Positions 34,604-45,953 of a stretch of 64,000 nt of DNA are shown here, one piece after another; position 1 is the stretch's first letter; every line of letters starts with the position of its first letter. Both the position numbers and the translations under genes were made by a program. The notes under the pieces are model-generated. The model made no database searches, was not told the origin of the DNA, and was given only the letters and a program-made list of their open reading frames with translations. Origin of the DNA: Scolanthus callimorphus (Eukaryota; Cnidaria; Anthozoa; Actiniaria; Edwardsiidae); the NCBI GenBank assembly GCA_033964015.1, contig CM066915.1:4265575-4329574 (forward strand). The letters run 5' to 3'.

Positions 34604-35989
34604 GTATAAAGATGGAGAATTATCAGGAATTCAAATGGGACTGGATGAGAAAATAAGGCATGTCAGTCACTTCAAAATATATTAGGTAATAAGCATTGGA
34701 TAGAAAATACAACAAATCACACAAACACTATATTACAGTTATGACCTATATATTTCATGTGTCAGATCTATAAATATAATTTCCAAAGCATTCAGACCAT
34801 TTAAGGTGGTGGTTTACTAGATCTTGTAAGGTAACATCAAGATTTTTATCAGTCACAGTTCCTTTTGTTATCTGCAGTGCAGTTTCCAAGACCGAGACAG
34901 CTGACCTTGAGTTGTAGAAAGCTTGTGAGGAATCCATAGTAGCTAAATCCTACTTGAAGAAGACAAAATATCTTGTGTCATTTACTGCTCTCAAGTGAGT
35001 AGGCCTGCTATTTCAGTCATAAACTATTATGGCCAGCTTGAAACAGGGCAAAACATAGGACCTAATTTTTAATTCAATAACATTTTGTTTGACAGAATTG
35101 TAACATGCTGCTATATATAGAGTTAATTAATTCAAATTTGAATGGTAAAACTGCAAAACTTCTACTGGAACTAGTTTTACAGATAGAGGACCATTGTATA
35201 TGCTTTGGGAATTCCATGGAGGAGCAAGTGCCAGCTAAATAAATTAGTAACCTGATAAGTGCAGAAGAGCACTGACATGACAGTAGACTGTCCCATGAGT
35301 GGGTGAAAAGTTTTTATTCAAGCCTGAAGCAATCCATTTTACCAATGTTGACATTCTTTGTTTTTTTTTTGTCATTATCTATATAATATTCTTCTACAAG
35401 TATATCACAAATTCTAACAAGTGCAAAAAAGCTGGTAGTCATCAGAGTTTGATCAGCTACTTTGAAAACATTTTACAGTCCTGGCTCATTTTCATCTGCT
35501 AACAGTCATGGCAAAAAATGGTGTAGTTGTTGTCAATAGACGTATTTGTTTAAAATAGAGAATAAAATAAAATAATTTTATTTTTCTGACTTATTAAATT
35601 AGGAGACAATATAAGCAAACAGAATATGTCAAAATCAAACAAGCCAACTTGCTTACAATACTGTCCTGCCAGATATCCCCCTCAAAAAAGAGGCAGAGAT
35701 GTTTTCCATGACAGATATAGTTGCCACAATGTGGGTGAAATATCTAAACTGGATGGTACTAGAGGTTATCCCAAGCTTCACTCATGTCACATGTCAAGAA
35801 ACTGTGAGCATGCATGTAAGCAAGTGACGTTTAGAATGTATGCAAGTACAGACATAAGTATTCTTGAGCTTCCAGGTGTTATAGTATTTTTAGTCTTTTT
35901 TTATTATTCAAGAAGACTTTATGGGAATTCCATGATTTATTTATACCATAGTTTTTGTTATCATTTTACCTTAAATGCCTATCTTCTAC
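34604..35989. other. No recognisable gene
   Basis: AT-rich sequence with short frames only; the longest (35626-36006) has no domain. The LTR retrotransposon is inserted at its right edge. Confidence 0.5.
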
Positions 35990-36167
35990 GCCAGTATACA
36001 GATTAGTTAGGACCGGTCAACCTGTGGTTGCCGGGTCACCAAGCGCGAGTCGCTCTCTCGTCCATCTTGGATTTCTGTCTACTCGTGTATATCTGTTAGC
36101 CCCGTTGATAAAGTTATATTTACTCATCGTCACGTGTTTGATACGGATCTCTTCCATCCCAACTGGC
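35990..36167 (+). repeat. 5' LTR
   Basis: About 178 bp, nearly identical to 41509-41685. It contains ACCGGTCAACCTGTGGTTGC and ends at ACTGGC directly before the primer-binding-like site. Confidence 0.9.
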
Positions 36168-36286
36168 GTGGTGGCAGCGTCTGGTACAACCCAAGCCATT
36201 TTCAATCGCCTTTCCGCTCAAGAGAGAGCACAGAGTCCGTGCCAAGTCAGTGAAAACTCACTGTGTCTCACGTACGATTTGCCATC

Positions 36287-37500
36287 ATGGCTGCAACACA
36301 CAGAGCCCCAAAACAATGGTGCCTAACAAAGGTAGAAACAATAAATAGTTTCGAAAAACTGGCGGCAAAACATAATCTACACGTTATCACTCGACGGTAA
36401 TTTCGCTCCTTTCCTCGTCGATGAAGTGACATGGCTGAAAAAGTCTTGAACTCAGCCACTTCGAGCTGGATTTACCAACGATGGAGAGGATGTCGCAGCT
36501 GCCCAGAGAAAGACGGCGCAGCAAAAGGTCAGTATCCTGGAACTCATGCTAGGGCAAGTAGCAAATTACTGCCCAGTTATTTCGAGAAATACCATCATTA
36601 AGAACTCCACATCAATGGATTCTATCTGGCAATCTATCAGGTTTCATTTTGGGTTCCAAGCCACCGGGGCTCACTTCATCGATTTTAATGACATCAAATT
36701 GGAGCCTAATGAACGCCCTGAGGATTTGTACCAAAGATTAGTTGCCTTCGCGGAAGACAACCTTCTAAAGGCAAATGATCTTTCCCATCATGGGGTCACC
36801 ATTACTGAAGATGAAGAGTTATCCCCATCTCTGGAAAACTTTTTAGTATTGACATGGTTAAGACAGATTAATCCCAGTCTCCCCAAACTAGTGAAGCAAA
36901 GGTATGACTAGTTTTACGGGAAAACTAGGTGGTCTGCGTCGGCGGAGACGTGAACATGAACAACAACAACCAAGGATTGAGATTTATGTTAAACGCCGTG
37001 GAAAAATGGTGTTTTGCTGACGTTTCGAGCGTTAGCCCTTCGTCGGAGCAAAGGTATGGGACAGAGCTGAGATCACAAACCCTTGCTTCTATAAAGCCTG
37101 AGATATCTCAGGCATTAGATTCCCTGTTAGAAGAGATCCAGTCTAGCGATGATGCCAGAGTGATGCGTACTGCCGCATTCCGCACGCGTGGCAGGTTCCA
37201 GGGTAACCAGCATAGCACAAACGTCCCAAACAAGGCATCACCAAGGTCTAACCAGACACGCCAGCGCTCTTGCCCCCTTTGTAAACAGGCGGGGCGCCCC
37301 ATTTATGACCACTTTCTTAGCGAGTGCAAGTTTTTACCAGACCATGATCGACGGTTTATTTTAAAGGCCAGACAAATCGCCTCTGTCATCGAAGATGACA
37401 ATGAGCTTTCAGACATTGTTGATGATTTACCCCAAGAAAGCGTTTCCACTGATTTTCAAGACGCCCCTACCACCCCTTTGTCCTGCCTTGTGCAAGTACG
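36287..37500 (+). pseudogene. gag of the LTR retrotransposon, interrupted
   Basis: The apparent start ATGGCTGCAACACACAGAGC is followed by frame changes near 36355 and 36445. An open capsid-like stretch at 36546-36911 includes [10 protein letters not shown] and [11 protein letters not shown] 140-bp insertion plus a 12-bp duplicated target then shifts the frame by 2. The reading resumes at RYGTELRS (37053) and leads to a zinc-knuckle-like CPLCKQAGRPIYDHFLSEC. Removing the insert in thought puts gag and pol in one frame, so the parent had a continuous gag-pol. No restored sequence is given. Confidence 0.75.
36907..37046 (-). mobile_element. 140-bp retroelement insert with degenerate hammerhead core
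   Basis: The insert is flanked by AGCAAAGGTATG at 36895-36906 and 37047-37058. On the minus strand it starts CCGACGA, then a GGGC/GCUC stem with UAAC loop, then GAAAC. This is the hammerhead layout CUGANGA-stem II-GAAA with one core change (U to C). A 5-bp stem III (ACGUC/GGCGU) can form, placing the cleavage site about 55 bp in. The remaining ~85 bp is shared with 1125-1226. Penelope-like retroelements are known to carry hammerheads; the assignment here is by analogy. Confidence 0.65.
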
Positions 37501-37529
37501 TCAGTCACCATATATTGATACTTTCCATA

Positions 37530-39400
37530 AGCATCACCGTGCACGCATCACTATTGATAGTGGCGCAACAGGAAATATGATAAGGCTCTCTACTGTAGAG
37601 AGGCTCGGTGCTAAAATCTGCATTAGCTCCCAGTCCGCGCGCCAAGCAGACGGAACCTCCCCGCTCGACGTAGTGGGCGAAACTGAACTAGAATTTACTA
37701 GAAGTGGGCATACGTTTAATTTCAAGGGTCTAATCATTGAGAATCTCGATGTTGAAATCTTAGCCGGCACACCATTCATGGAACTTAATGATATCTCTGT
37801 CCGTCCGGCAACTCGTCAAGTCCTCCTCGGTGATGGGAGCGCGTTCGTGTATGGCTCCCAACCACGAAATGCTACCCATAGCTCAGTTCGGCGCGCAGTT
37901 ATCCTCCGCGCCCCAGCTGAGTCCACCACCATTTTACCTGGCGATTTCCTAGAGATAGACATTCCCCATGACTTTTCTACCGATGATGATTATGCTATTG
38001 AGCCCCGCACCGATACATCTCGAGCACGTGCTGCCAAGATGTCAGCGGTCTGGCCCCCACCAAGTATTGTCCCCAGCGTGGCGGGTAAGATAAGGATCCC
38101 CAACCTTTCCAACCAACCCCAGAACCTCGGGCGTAACGAACACTTTGCGCAGATTACTCACCTATATGACCCACCTCCCAGCCCCAAGCCTTGCAACCCA
38201 CCAAGCCCACAGAGCTCCAAAGCCAACCCTGCAAGCGCGCCACATTCTAGCGATGTAAAGCTAGACCCCGCTGACCTGCTCCCTTCCGATGTCAAGTCGC
38301 AATTCCAAACTCTCCTAGAAACACACGACAACGTTTTCAACCCAACCATAACTGGGTATAATGGAGCGTCGGGCCTATTTGAGGCTCGAGTAAATATGGG
38401 ACCAGTGGAACCGCCACAGCGCAAGGGCCGCTTGCCCCAGTACTCGCGCGACAAGCTGGTTGAATTGCAAGATAAATTTGACTCGTTGGAAGAACTAGGC
38501 ATTGTACAGCGCCCAGAAGACATTCATGTCTCTGTCGAATATCTCAACCCTTCTTTCCTTGTAAAGAAACCTAACGGTGGGCACCGCTTAGTCACCGCAT
38601 TTGCAGATGTGGGGAGATATAGCAAGCCTCAGCCATCTCTAATGCCTGATGTTGAGACCACTCTCAGGCAAATAGCACAGTGGAAACACATCATAGCAAC
38701 CGACTTAACTAGCGCGTTTTACCAAATCCCATTGTCCCGCGATTCTCTGAAGTATTGTGGGGTCGTCACACCCTACCGTGGTGTCCGTGTATACACCAGG
38801 TGCGCAATGGGAATGCCAGGGTCTGAGACCGCCCTGGAGGAGCTCATGTGTCGGGTGCTAGGAGATTTACTGAAGAAGGGTGTTGTGACCAAGCTAGCTG
38901 ATGACTTCTACTGTGGCGGGAATACCCCTCAAGAGCTGCTCCACAACTTGACAAGAGTACTTATCGCCCTTCACAAAAACAACCTTCGCCTTTCTGCGAA
39001 CAAGACCATCATTAATCCCCGTTCTACTACCATACTCGGGTGGATCTGGTCTCAGGGTACATTACAAGCAAGTCCCCATAAAATATCGGCTCTTTTAGCG
39101 TGCAAACCCCCTGAGACGGTAGGAGGCCTCAGATCTTTCATCGGTGCCTATAAAGTACTCGCCCGTGTCATCCCTCATTGCTCATCTATGCTTGCACCCT
39201 TAGATGATGCGATCGCTGGCCGCAAGTCCCAAGAGAAACTCGACTGGACAGACGATACACTGGCAGCTTTCAGTGACGCTAAGAGCTCCCTATCCTCAAG
39301 CAAGACTATCACCCTACCCCGACGAGATGATCAGCTGTGGATTGTGACGGATGGTGCGGAAACCAGGTATCGGCGCAACCCTCTATATCACTCGTGGTAA
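37530..39400 (+). pseudogene. pol: protease and reverse transcriptase of the LTR retrotransposon
   Basis: The long open frame holds an aspartic-protease motif (TIDSGATGNMI, near 37549-37581) and a central spacer rich in Pro and Ser. A Gypsy-like RT follows with PSFLVKKPNGGHRLV, ATDLTSAFYQIPL, CAMGMPGS and catalytic LADDFYCGG in place of the usual YxDD. The thumb has LGWIW and SFIGAYKVL. The frame enters RNase H at WIVTDGAE (near 39340) and stops at 39400. RNase H continues in another frame from 39351, so a frameshift lies in the overlap. Confidence 0.85.
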
Positions 39401-40076
39401 CCGCGTATCACTGGCAGGCTACTTCAGCGCAAAATTACGAGGGCATCAACCATCATGGCTTCCATGCGAAATCGAAGCGTTAGCCATAGCTGTCGCAACG
39501 AAGCACTTCAGTCCCTACATAATCCAATCCTCAAAAAGTGCTTGTATCCTTACCGACAGCAAGCCATGCCTGCAAGCTTTCTCAAAGTTGTGTCGTGGCG
39601 AATTTTCGACGAGCCCACGTGTTTCCACCTACCTGTCCGCCGTGAGTCGTTATCAGGCATCAGTACAACATGTCGCTGGAGCCGCTATTTTGCAGTCTGA
39701 CTTCGCAAGCCGAAATGCCCCTGAGTGTACCTATGAGGCCTGCCAGGTCTGTACCTTCATAAGGGACGTTGAACACTCTGTTGTCCGAAGCACGTCTATA
39801 CAGGACATACAATCAGGATCTTGCAAGCTCCCGTTTACCAACCGCACAGCTTGGCTATCCCTACAAGCAGAATGCCCCGACCTTCGACGGACGCACGCCC
39901 ACTTCAGACAAGGTACGCGCCCGTCAAAGAAACTTACCAACGTGCGAGACGTTAAGCGTTATTTAAATGTTGCGTCCATCGCCAAAGACGGGCTTCTTGT
40001 GGTCCGAAAACAAGAGCCTCTTGCCCGGATCGCGAATGTATCACTGTTCCTCGCAGATTCCTCCACGGTCTTCTAA
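39351..40076 (+). pseudogene. pol continued: RNase H and start of integrase
   Basis: Frame-shifted continuation of pol. It carries RNase H blocks ([41 protein letters not shown]) and a cysteine-containing linker ([11 protein letters not shown]). It ends in STVF at 40076; the HPSC region of an integrase zinc domain follows in the next frame (near 40093). Confidence 0.8.
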
Positions 40077-41332
40077 CGGCTTTGCACGTTCAACTCAATC
40101 ATCCAAGCTGCCATCAACTAGAGACCGTCATTCGTCGATACTTGTTCGCACTTGATATGGATAAGGCTGTTGAGTTAGTACAAGCAACTGCCATCACTGT
40201 ACCTCCCTCCGTACAGTTCCACACACTTTACAGGAACAGTCTTCCGCCCCACCTCCTGAAGTTGTTGGTGTTTCATTCGCAGCCGATGTCATCAAGCGCA
40301 ATAGACAACAGATACTTGTGCTTCGCGAAACCGTTACCTCCTTTACCACTGCTATGATCATACAAGATGAGCGTCATGAGTCTCTGCTATTGTCAGGTTA
40401 TGCATAGAGCTCCGCCCACTAGATGGCCCCTAGCGACCATCCTCACAGACCCTGCTACGGGCTTTCAAGCCCTTAAGGATGACAAACTCCTTCGGAAACA
40501 TCGGCTCTGTCTCGAAATCGGACGAGTGAAGAACCGTAATAAAAATCCCGTAGCCGAAAAGGCTGTGCAGGAACTTGAGAGCGAGCTACTTAAACAAGAC
40601 CCTCTCGGCAACCCTGTAACACCACTCACGCTTTCTGTTGCAGTCGCTACTCTCAATGCCCGCATTTGGACACGCGGGTTATCGTCACGTGAAATGTGGA
40701 CCCAACGCGATCAATTCACGAGCGTTCAGCTTCCGATCAGCGATCGAGAACTGATCTCTACACAAGCCCAGGACAGATCACGAAATCACGCCTACAGTGC
40801 TAGCTGCAAAGCACCTCTCGGTACGACAATCCTGACCCTCGACATATCTCCTGGTGATCTCATCTACTTATACGGTGACCGGGACAAGTCACATGCCAGA
40901 GACAGGTATTTAGTTACATCTACGGACGGTCCTTGGTGCGATGTACAGAAATTCAAAGGCACCCAACTCAGAAACACTTCGTATAGAGTCAAGAAAAGTG
41001 AGTGCTTTGCGGTTCTGTCTAACATAGACATTGTATCCCGTTCACGAGGTGATTCCACTCCCCTGCACTTGATAGACAGCGGGCCCGCAGCTACCTCAGC
41101 ACTCGACGAAGAGCAAACATCAATTCCGTCTGTGGCAGCTGCTCCACCTCCCCCAGACATACCGATGCTGATATCTACAGCCCTTGATGCCGATACATCT
41201 TCTAAGGAACCAGTAACTCCTGTGCAGATAACCACTGGGCACGCTCCGGACGAAGGTACCTCAACGCCCGACTCAGACACAGATCCTACTCCCGCTAGCC
41301 TACTCCCGCTAGCGTCAGAGACGTCCCCCTGA
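40077..41332 (+). pseudogene. pol continued: integrase core and C-terminal part
   Basis: The beginning is fragmented: LNHPSCHQLETVIRR in one frame, then AADVIKRNRQQILVL in another. The open frame from 40367 carries the second and third acidic positions of the DDE core (ILTDPATGFQAL, then KNPVAEKAVQELE). A C-terminal tail rich in Ser, Thr and Pro follows and stops at 41332. Domain order fits a Gypsy integrase, and the frame breaks mean this copy cannot encode a whole enzyme. Confidence 0.8.
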
Positions 41333-41508
41333 ATACCTTACGGACTACATCATTGACTTTGATAGATAGTTTTAATAGTCAGGCAGTATACATCGTTACA
41401 GTGTACTATCGTTCATATTGAAACTGTTCCCGTTACCAATATTGATGCCGCTGCTACAGCAAGGTCGATCGAGCTGTTGTCTTATGTTTGAAGAGAAGAG
41501 GAAGCCGC

Positions 41509-41685
41509 GCCAGTATACAGATTAGTTAGACCGGTCAACCTGTGGTTGCCGGGTCACCAAGCGCGAGTCGCTCTCTCGTCCATCTTGGATTTCTGTCTAC
41601 TCGTGTATATCTGTTAGCCCCGTTGATAAAGTTATATTTACTCATCGTTACGTGTTTGATACGGATCTCTTCCATCCCAACTGGC
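41509..41685 (+). repeat. 3' LTR
   Basis: About 177 bp and two differences from the 5' LTR. A purine-rich tract lies directly upstream. Confidence 0.9.
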
Positions 41686-42855
41686 GCTAGTATTAATGAA
41701 AGCTTTTATAGGTCTAAGCTCTAAGATATAGCCTCTCACAGGTTCTGAAATCAGGCACAATAACACAAAGGAAGTCATTTCTAGCAACAATTTTGCTCTG
41801 GTAATTCTGATATTCTTTTTCTGTCATTGAAGACTGATATGGTGTCAGACTGTGACAAGTTCCCGTAATGCAGAATGCATACACTTCTCCATGTGTCCAT
41901 GTCCCAGTGCAGTTCTTCGTGGTGTTAGTTTTTTAAATCAATTTTTACAAACTCTTTCTTGTATCTTAATTACACTCCATCTTGAAATATGTCAATCGCT
42001 ATCTTCTGCTAAAACATCAGGCAATTGTAAGCCATAATCATCGCTTGTGACGAAAATTTGCAAGGAATTTACAGAGGAAGACGCGATTAAAATAGGAGAC
42101 GTGGTAGCGAACGTTTACACGAGTCGAACTCATTTGTTGAAATTCAAGAGAATCTGTAAAGTAAATGTTTCGTTCCTCGACAACAACGTCCCCTGAAGCT
42201 TTTTCTTGCAAACTTCCTCATCTTGGGCAGGGTATGACGGTTGAACTCATCATAAATATTGATCAAACATCCGTCCTTTGCACTGCTCCGTGTTCGAACG
42301 CGCCGCCATCTTGCTACTATCACAGAAATATGCAACCGCTGACCGCGAGTCCTGGCGAACGTACCGCTTTGGCGCGCATTTATGCCCGCTGTGTATGTCC
42401 GGAAAGGAAACTCTAAATAGCAACTTATATTGGAAATTGCTGTCCATATATTGATGACATCACTGATAACGTCAAACAAAATATCATAAAAACGTATGAA
42501 AGCACTCAAAATCGACTACAATGATGAATTCTGATACCACTTTTCCTTATTTTATGGTGCTTCGCTCGTGCGGCGCTTCGTGGGACCTAAAAAAACTACT
42601 CTCCAACATCCGCGAAGTTTTTTTTTTAATACTATAACCATCCTGTGGTGGTATAGCGAGCTCCCCAAATAGGGCTAGGCGAGAGGACACTCTTTTGACA
42701 GACGTGACAACACGGAGCCCGATTTGCAGAACTTGTGTATGACCATCTCTGTGTTTTGTAACAAGAAGGTTGTTTATGTTTCAGGAGATGTTGAAATATG
42801 TCGAAGTAATGAACAAAACTGATCCAGTATCATACAAGCCTTTAATACCCTGACA
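41686..42855. other. No recognisable gene
   Basis: Short frames on both strands lack domains. GATGACATCACTGATAACGTCA near 42450 and a poly-T run near 42608 are the only notable points. Confidence 0.45.
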
Positions 42856-42859
42856 GAAA

Positions 42860-43424
42860 ATGGCCAATCCAAAAATAAGGTCAACAAATGCTGTTCAGTC
42901 CATTCAGGGATATCGCACGATATTACAACACTATGGTAAGTTCACAGTTGGTGGAGAGAGCTGAAAATAAGTGCTGGTTAGGTTAGGTCTTGCTATGGCA
43001 TTAGCTTCATATCTATCTGGCTATCCTCAAGCATAAGCTTGTGCGAGTGCTATGAATGCTTTATCATTATTTTCAAATTCTGCATCCTGATTGGTTCTTA
43101 AAGCATGTGCTCACGGGTGAGAGTTTCCTCCTCACCATACAGTAACAGTAAACATTTTGCACGTTTTCAGTACGCTTTGTTGATCGGTATAGGTGAAAAA
43201 CTGTTGTCTCAGCCATTAAAAAAATGTTGATCTTGGCCTTAAAACCTTCCTAACGATCATTATATTTACATTATATTTTTGCAGAAACATTTTGGAGCAA
43301 CCAGATAGAGGGACAGCTGAAGCAGCAAGAAGGAAGGCCTTCCATATTTAGATGCTTTAGCCCTGACGACCCATTTAAACTTCTGCGCTGTGGTGACATC
43401 CACCCAAACCCAGGTCCCCATACG
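42860..43424 (+). CDS. Two-exon fragment ending in a 2A-like motif (partial, possibly LINE-derived)
   Basis: Exon A runs from ATGGCC at 42860 to 42935 (TATG then GTAAGT). Exon B runs from 43285, after TTTTTGCAG, to about 43424. The junction is phase 1 and gives a frame without stops. The reading ends in FKLLRCGDIHPNPGPHT. NPGP preceded by D-I-x-x is the hallmark of 2A-like ribosome-skipping peptides, although the usual Glu is His here. Such motifs occur at the N-termini of many LINE proteins and of some invertebrate NLRs (established). No further domain follows, so this may be a stranded 5' end of a retroelement. Exon A is supported only by its splice site. Confidence 0.45.
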
Positions 43425-44005
43425 GTCAGTATAAACATAATGGACCCCCTCATCTATATTTGGGATTATTCACTTGACACCTGTAAACATCTGTATTTTT
43501 ATTGTTCTTCTGAAAAGTCCTAATTGTTGTCGTTTGTAGAAACTTAGATAAAATGGTACTTTGAAAAACGTCTTAAAGAACTCCTGGATAAAATTTGAGT
43601 CAGTGAAAACTCCTGGATCCTTGTTCCATAGGTTCGTAAACTTGATGTCATTATTTGTTAATGTGGCAGATTTAACAAAATCTTTACCATGGATAACATA
43701 TTCCATGTCTGAGCCTTTTTGAAGTCATATCCAATGTTTGTTTTTTTCGGAAAAGTCACAAAAAGTGCCGACATAGCAAAAATCCGACTACTTAACCAAA
43801 TGGGCCACGCTTGAAAAACGTAACACGGTTTTAACATAATTTGATTATTACTAGTATTAACAATTAAAAAGTGTTAAATATAAAAAATATCAAAGGAACC
43901 TATAAACCATAATTTGTAGGGTTGGCTTTGTATATAAAAGATGAGAAAAAACAAACAGCGACGCTCCCGGATCCTTAAGGATGCTGGTCTCTCCGAAGAT
44001 AAGTT

Positions 44006-44151
44006 AAAGGATAAAAAGAAAGAGAGACTAACGGAGTTATTATTGCCAACGTTTCGGACTCTTTATTCTTTATTCTTGAAGAAGGACTGAATAAAGAGTC
44101 CAAAACGTTGGCAATAATAACTCCGTTAGTCTCTCTTTCTTTTTATCCTTT
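44006..44151. repeat. Long near-perfect hairpin (about 60-bp arms)
   Basis: AAAGGATAAAAAGAAAGAGA with GACTAACGGAGTTATTATTG opposes its reverse complement ending at 44151. The arms include GCCAACGTTTCGGACTCTTT against AAAGAGTCCAAAACGTTGGC. The loop is about 20 bp. CAACGTTTCGGACTC resembles the ends of the small ribozyme-bearing elements, but no intact hammerhead core is present. Confidence 0.85.
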
Positions 44152-44354
44152 TGTAGGGTTGGCTAGAACGCGTTCCAAACTAATTTGAGGTTTTCCAAAA
44201 TCGTCAGATTCGTAGCAAGTTGCCTATTTTTCAACACAAACATATTTATTTAGAGGGAAAACGCGACTTCACGCGTACTTGAAAAAACGGTTTGTGGTAT
44301 TCTTCTGAAAACCTCTATTTTTTTAGGGGATCAGAGCATATGAACGGTTTCATG

Positions 44355-45065
44355 CTCGAAAAAGGGTAAGAAATTCCTACCAATTTGAAGCCCGTAAAAG
44401 GGTAGAAAATTCCTACCAGTTTGATGCCCGCAAAAGGGTAGGAAATTCCTACCAGTTTGATGCCCGCAAAAGGGTAGGAAATTCCTACCAATTTGAAGCC
44501 CGTAGAAGGGTAGGAAATTCCTGCCAAGTTGAAGCCCGTAAAAGGGTAGGAAATTCCTACCAATTTGAAGCCCGTAAAAGGGTAGGAAATTCCTACCAAT
44601 TTGAAGCCCATAAAAGGGTAGGAAATTCCTACCAAGTTGAAGCCCGTAAAAGGGTAGGAAATTCCTACCAAGTTGAAGCCCGTAAAAGGGTAGGAAATTC
44701 CTACCAATTTGAAGCCCGTAAAAGGGTAGGAAATTCCTACCAATTTGAAGCCCGTAAAAGGGTAGGAAATTCCTACCAATATGAAGCCCGTAAAAGGGTA
44801 GGAAATTCCTACCAAGTTGAAGCCCGTAAAAGGGTAGGAAATTCCTACCAATTTGAAGCCCGTAAAAGGGTAGGAAATTCCTACTAATTTGACGCCCGTA
44901 AAAGGGTAGGAAATTCCTACCAGTTTGAAGCCAGTAAAGGGGTAGGAAATTCCTAGCCGTTTGAAGCCCGTTAAAGGGTAAGGAAATTCCTACCAGTTTG
45001 AAGCCCGTAAAAGGTAAGACCGATAAAGGGTAAGAAATTCCCAGCACTTTCAAGCCCGTAAAATA
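44355..45065. repeat. 36-bp minisatellite with a GGTAGGAAATTCCTACC palindrome per unit
   Basis: About 19-20 head-to-tail units of AATTTGAAGCCCGTAAAAGG plus GTAGGAAATTCCTACC. Because 36 is a multiple of 3, several minus-strand frames remain open (repeats such as LVGISYPFTGFN and IGRNFLPFYGLQ). Those frames are probably not genes: two overlapping frames are equally open, there is no signal or flanking exon, and units decay at the 45000 end. Confidence 0.9.
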
Positions 45066-45734
45066 AGAGGAAATTCTTAGCAGTTCAAAGACTGAAATGA
45101 AAGGGTAAGAAATTTCTACCAGGTTTTAAGACCAGAAAAAGTCAGAAAAAAGGGCAAGAAATTGATATCAGTTACATGTCAAAACTCGTGGTAATAACGA
45201 TAAAGAGAAGATACACTAAAAACCCAGTGTTTGATATCTTAAATAATGATTCACTTTGTTCTTACATACATTATTTCTCAGCCCTTATTAAAGCGCTTAA
45301 TAAACCCTGGTTTTATGGTGTTATGACAGTCAATGCTATACATTTACTCAATTTTGAGTGGAATGTAACAGTTTAATGTCCTATTCAATTCGAGAGGACA
45401 TTTATAATGCACGTCTTTGGCAGCAGAGACCACGGATAAACTTTCTCGGGCCATATTCTTAAAGCGTCCAATTACCCTGATACGTTCGCTTCCAGCAGTG
45501 AGCAGTGGAGTTAAGACAAGAAGTACCTCCATTATCTTTTATGAATTCCCCCTTTCACTGAAATACACAGCTCCAGTTTTCCAAGACCATAACCGGGTTC
45601 TGTCTTTCCCTCACTGTTCTTTGCAGTTCAATATATCTGAAAAAATATATATATATAAATTTATGCAATGGAATATGGTATAAGTGATGACGCTGCACAA
45701 CTGATGGAGGTTATCAAACAATTATTTACGGAGC

Positions 45735-45757
45735 TTTCGGTCTTCGACCTTCTTCAG
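45735..45757 (-). ncRNA. Hammerhead ribozyme core (retroelement-associated)
   Basis: On the minus strand the order is CTGAAGA, A, stem GGTC, loop GAA, stem GACC, GAAA. This matches the conserved CUGANGA-stem II-GAAA core exactly. Stems I and III and the cleavage site were not resolved by eye, so activity is unproven. It lies in a short repeat like those at 36907 and 47728. Confidence 0.55.
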
Positions 45758-45953
45758 CGTTAAAAATGTTTAAAAATATAAAGTCCAACACTTGAATATT
45801 CAAGGATTAAAGGCTTTAAAAGTTGATTAATAACGCCGTTTCGGGTGTGGAAGCTCTGGACTTTTTCCTTTCGACGCATTATACAACAATCTTCTATGTC
45901 CTTAATACAAAGAACGAGTATAAGAGACAAAAGAACTCCTTTGTAGAACTATA

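Larger units (their letters stand above)
35990..41685 (+). mobile_element. Ty3/Gypsy-like LTR retrotransposon, recent but defective
   Basis: Two direct repeats of about 178 bp (35990-36167, 41509-41685) differ by one indel and one substitution, so insertion was recent. They start GCCAGTATACAG and end CCCAACTGGC, giving GCCAGT...ACTGGC inverted tips instead of TG...CA. A primer-binding-like TGGTGGCAGCGTCTGG follows the left LTR and a purine tract (GAAGAGAAGAGGAAG) precedes the right one. The order gag, zinc knuckle, protease, RT, RNase H, integrase fits the Gypsy group. Frames are broken in gag, around RNase H and in integrase. No clear target duplication was found. Confidence 0.88.

Noticed and set aside
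44331..45053. Two overlapping minus-strand frames of 178 and 240 codons as genes
   Set aside because: The repeat period is a multiple of 3, so several frames stay open by chance; unit decay and lack of splice or start context argue against coding.
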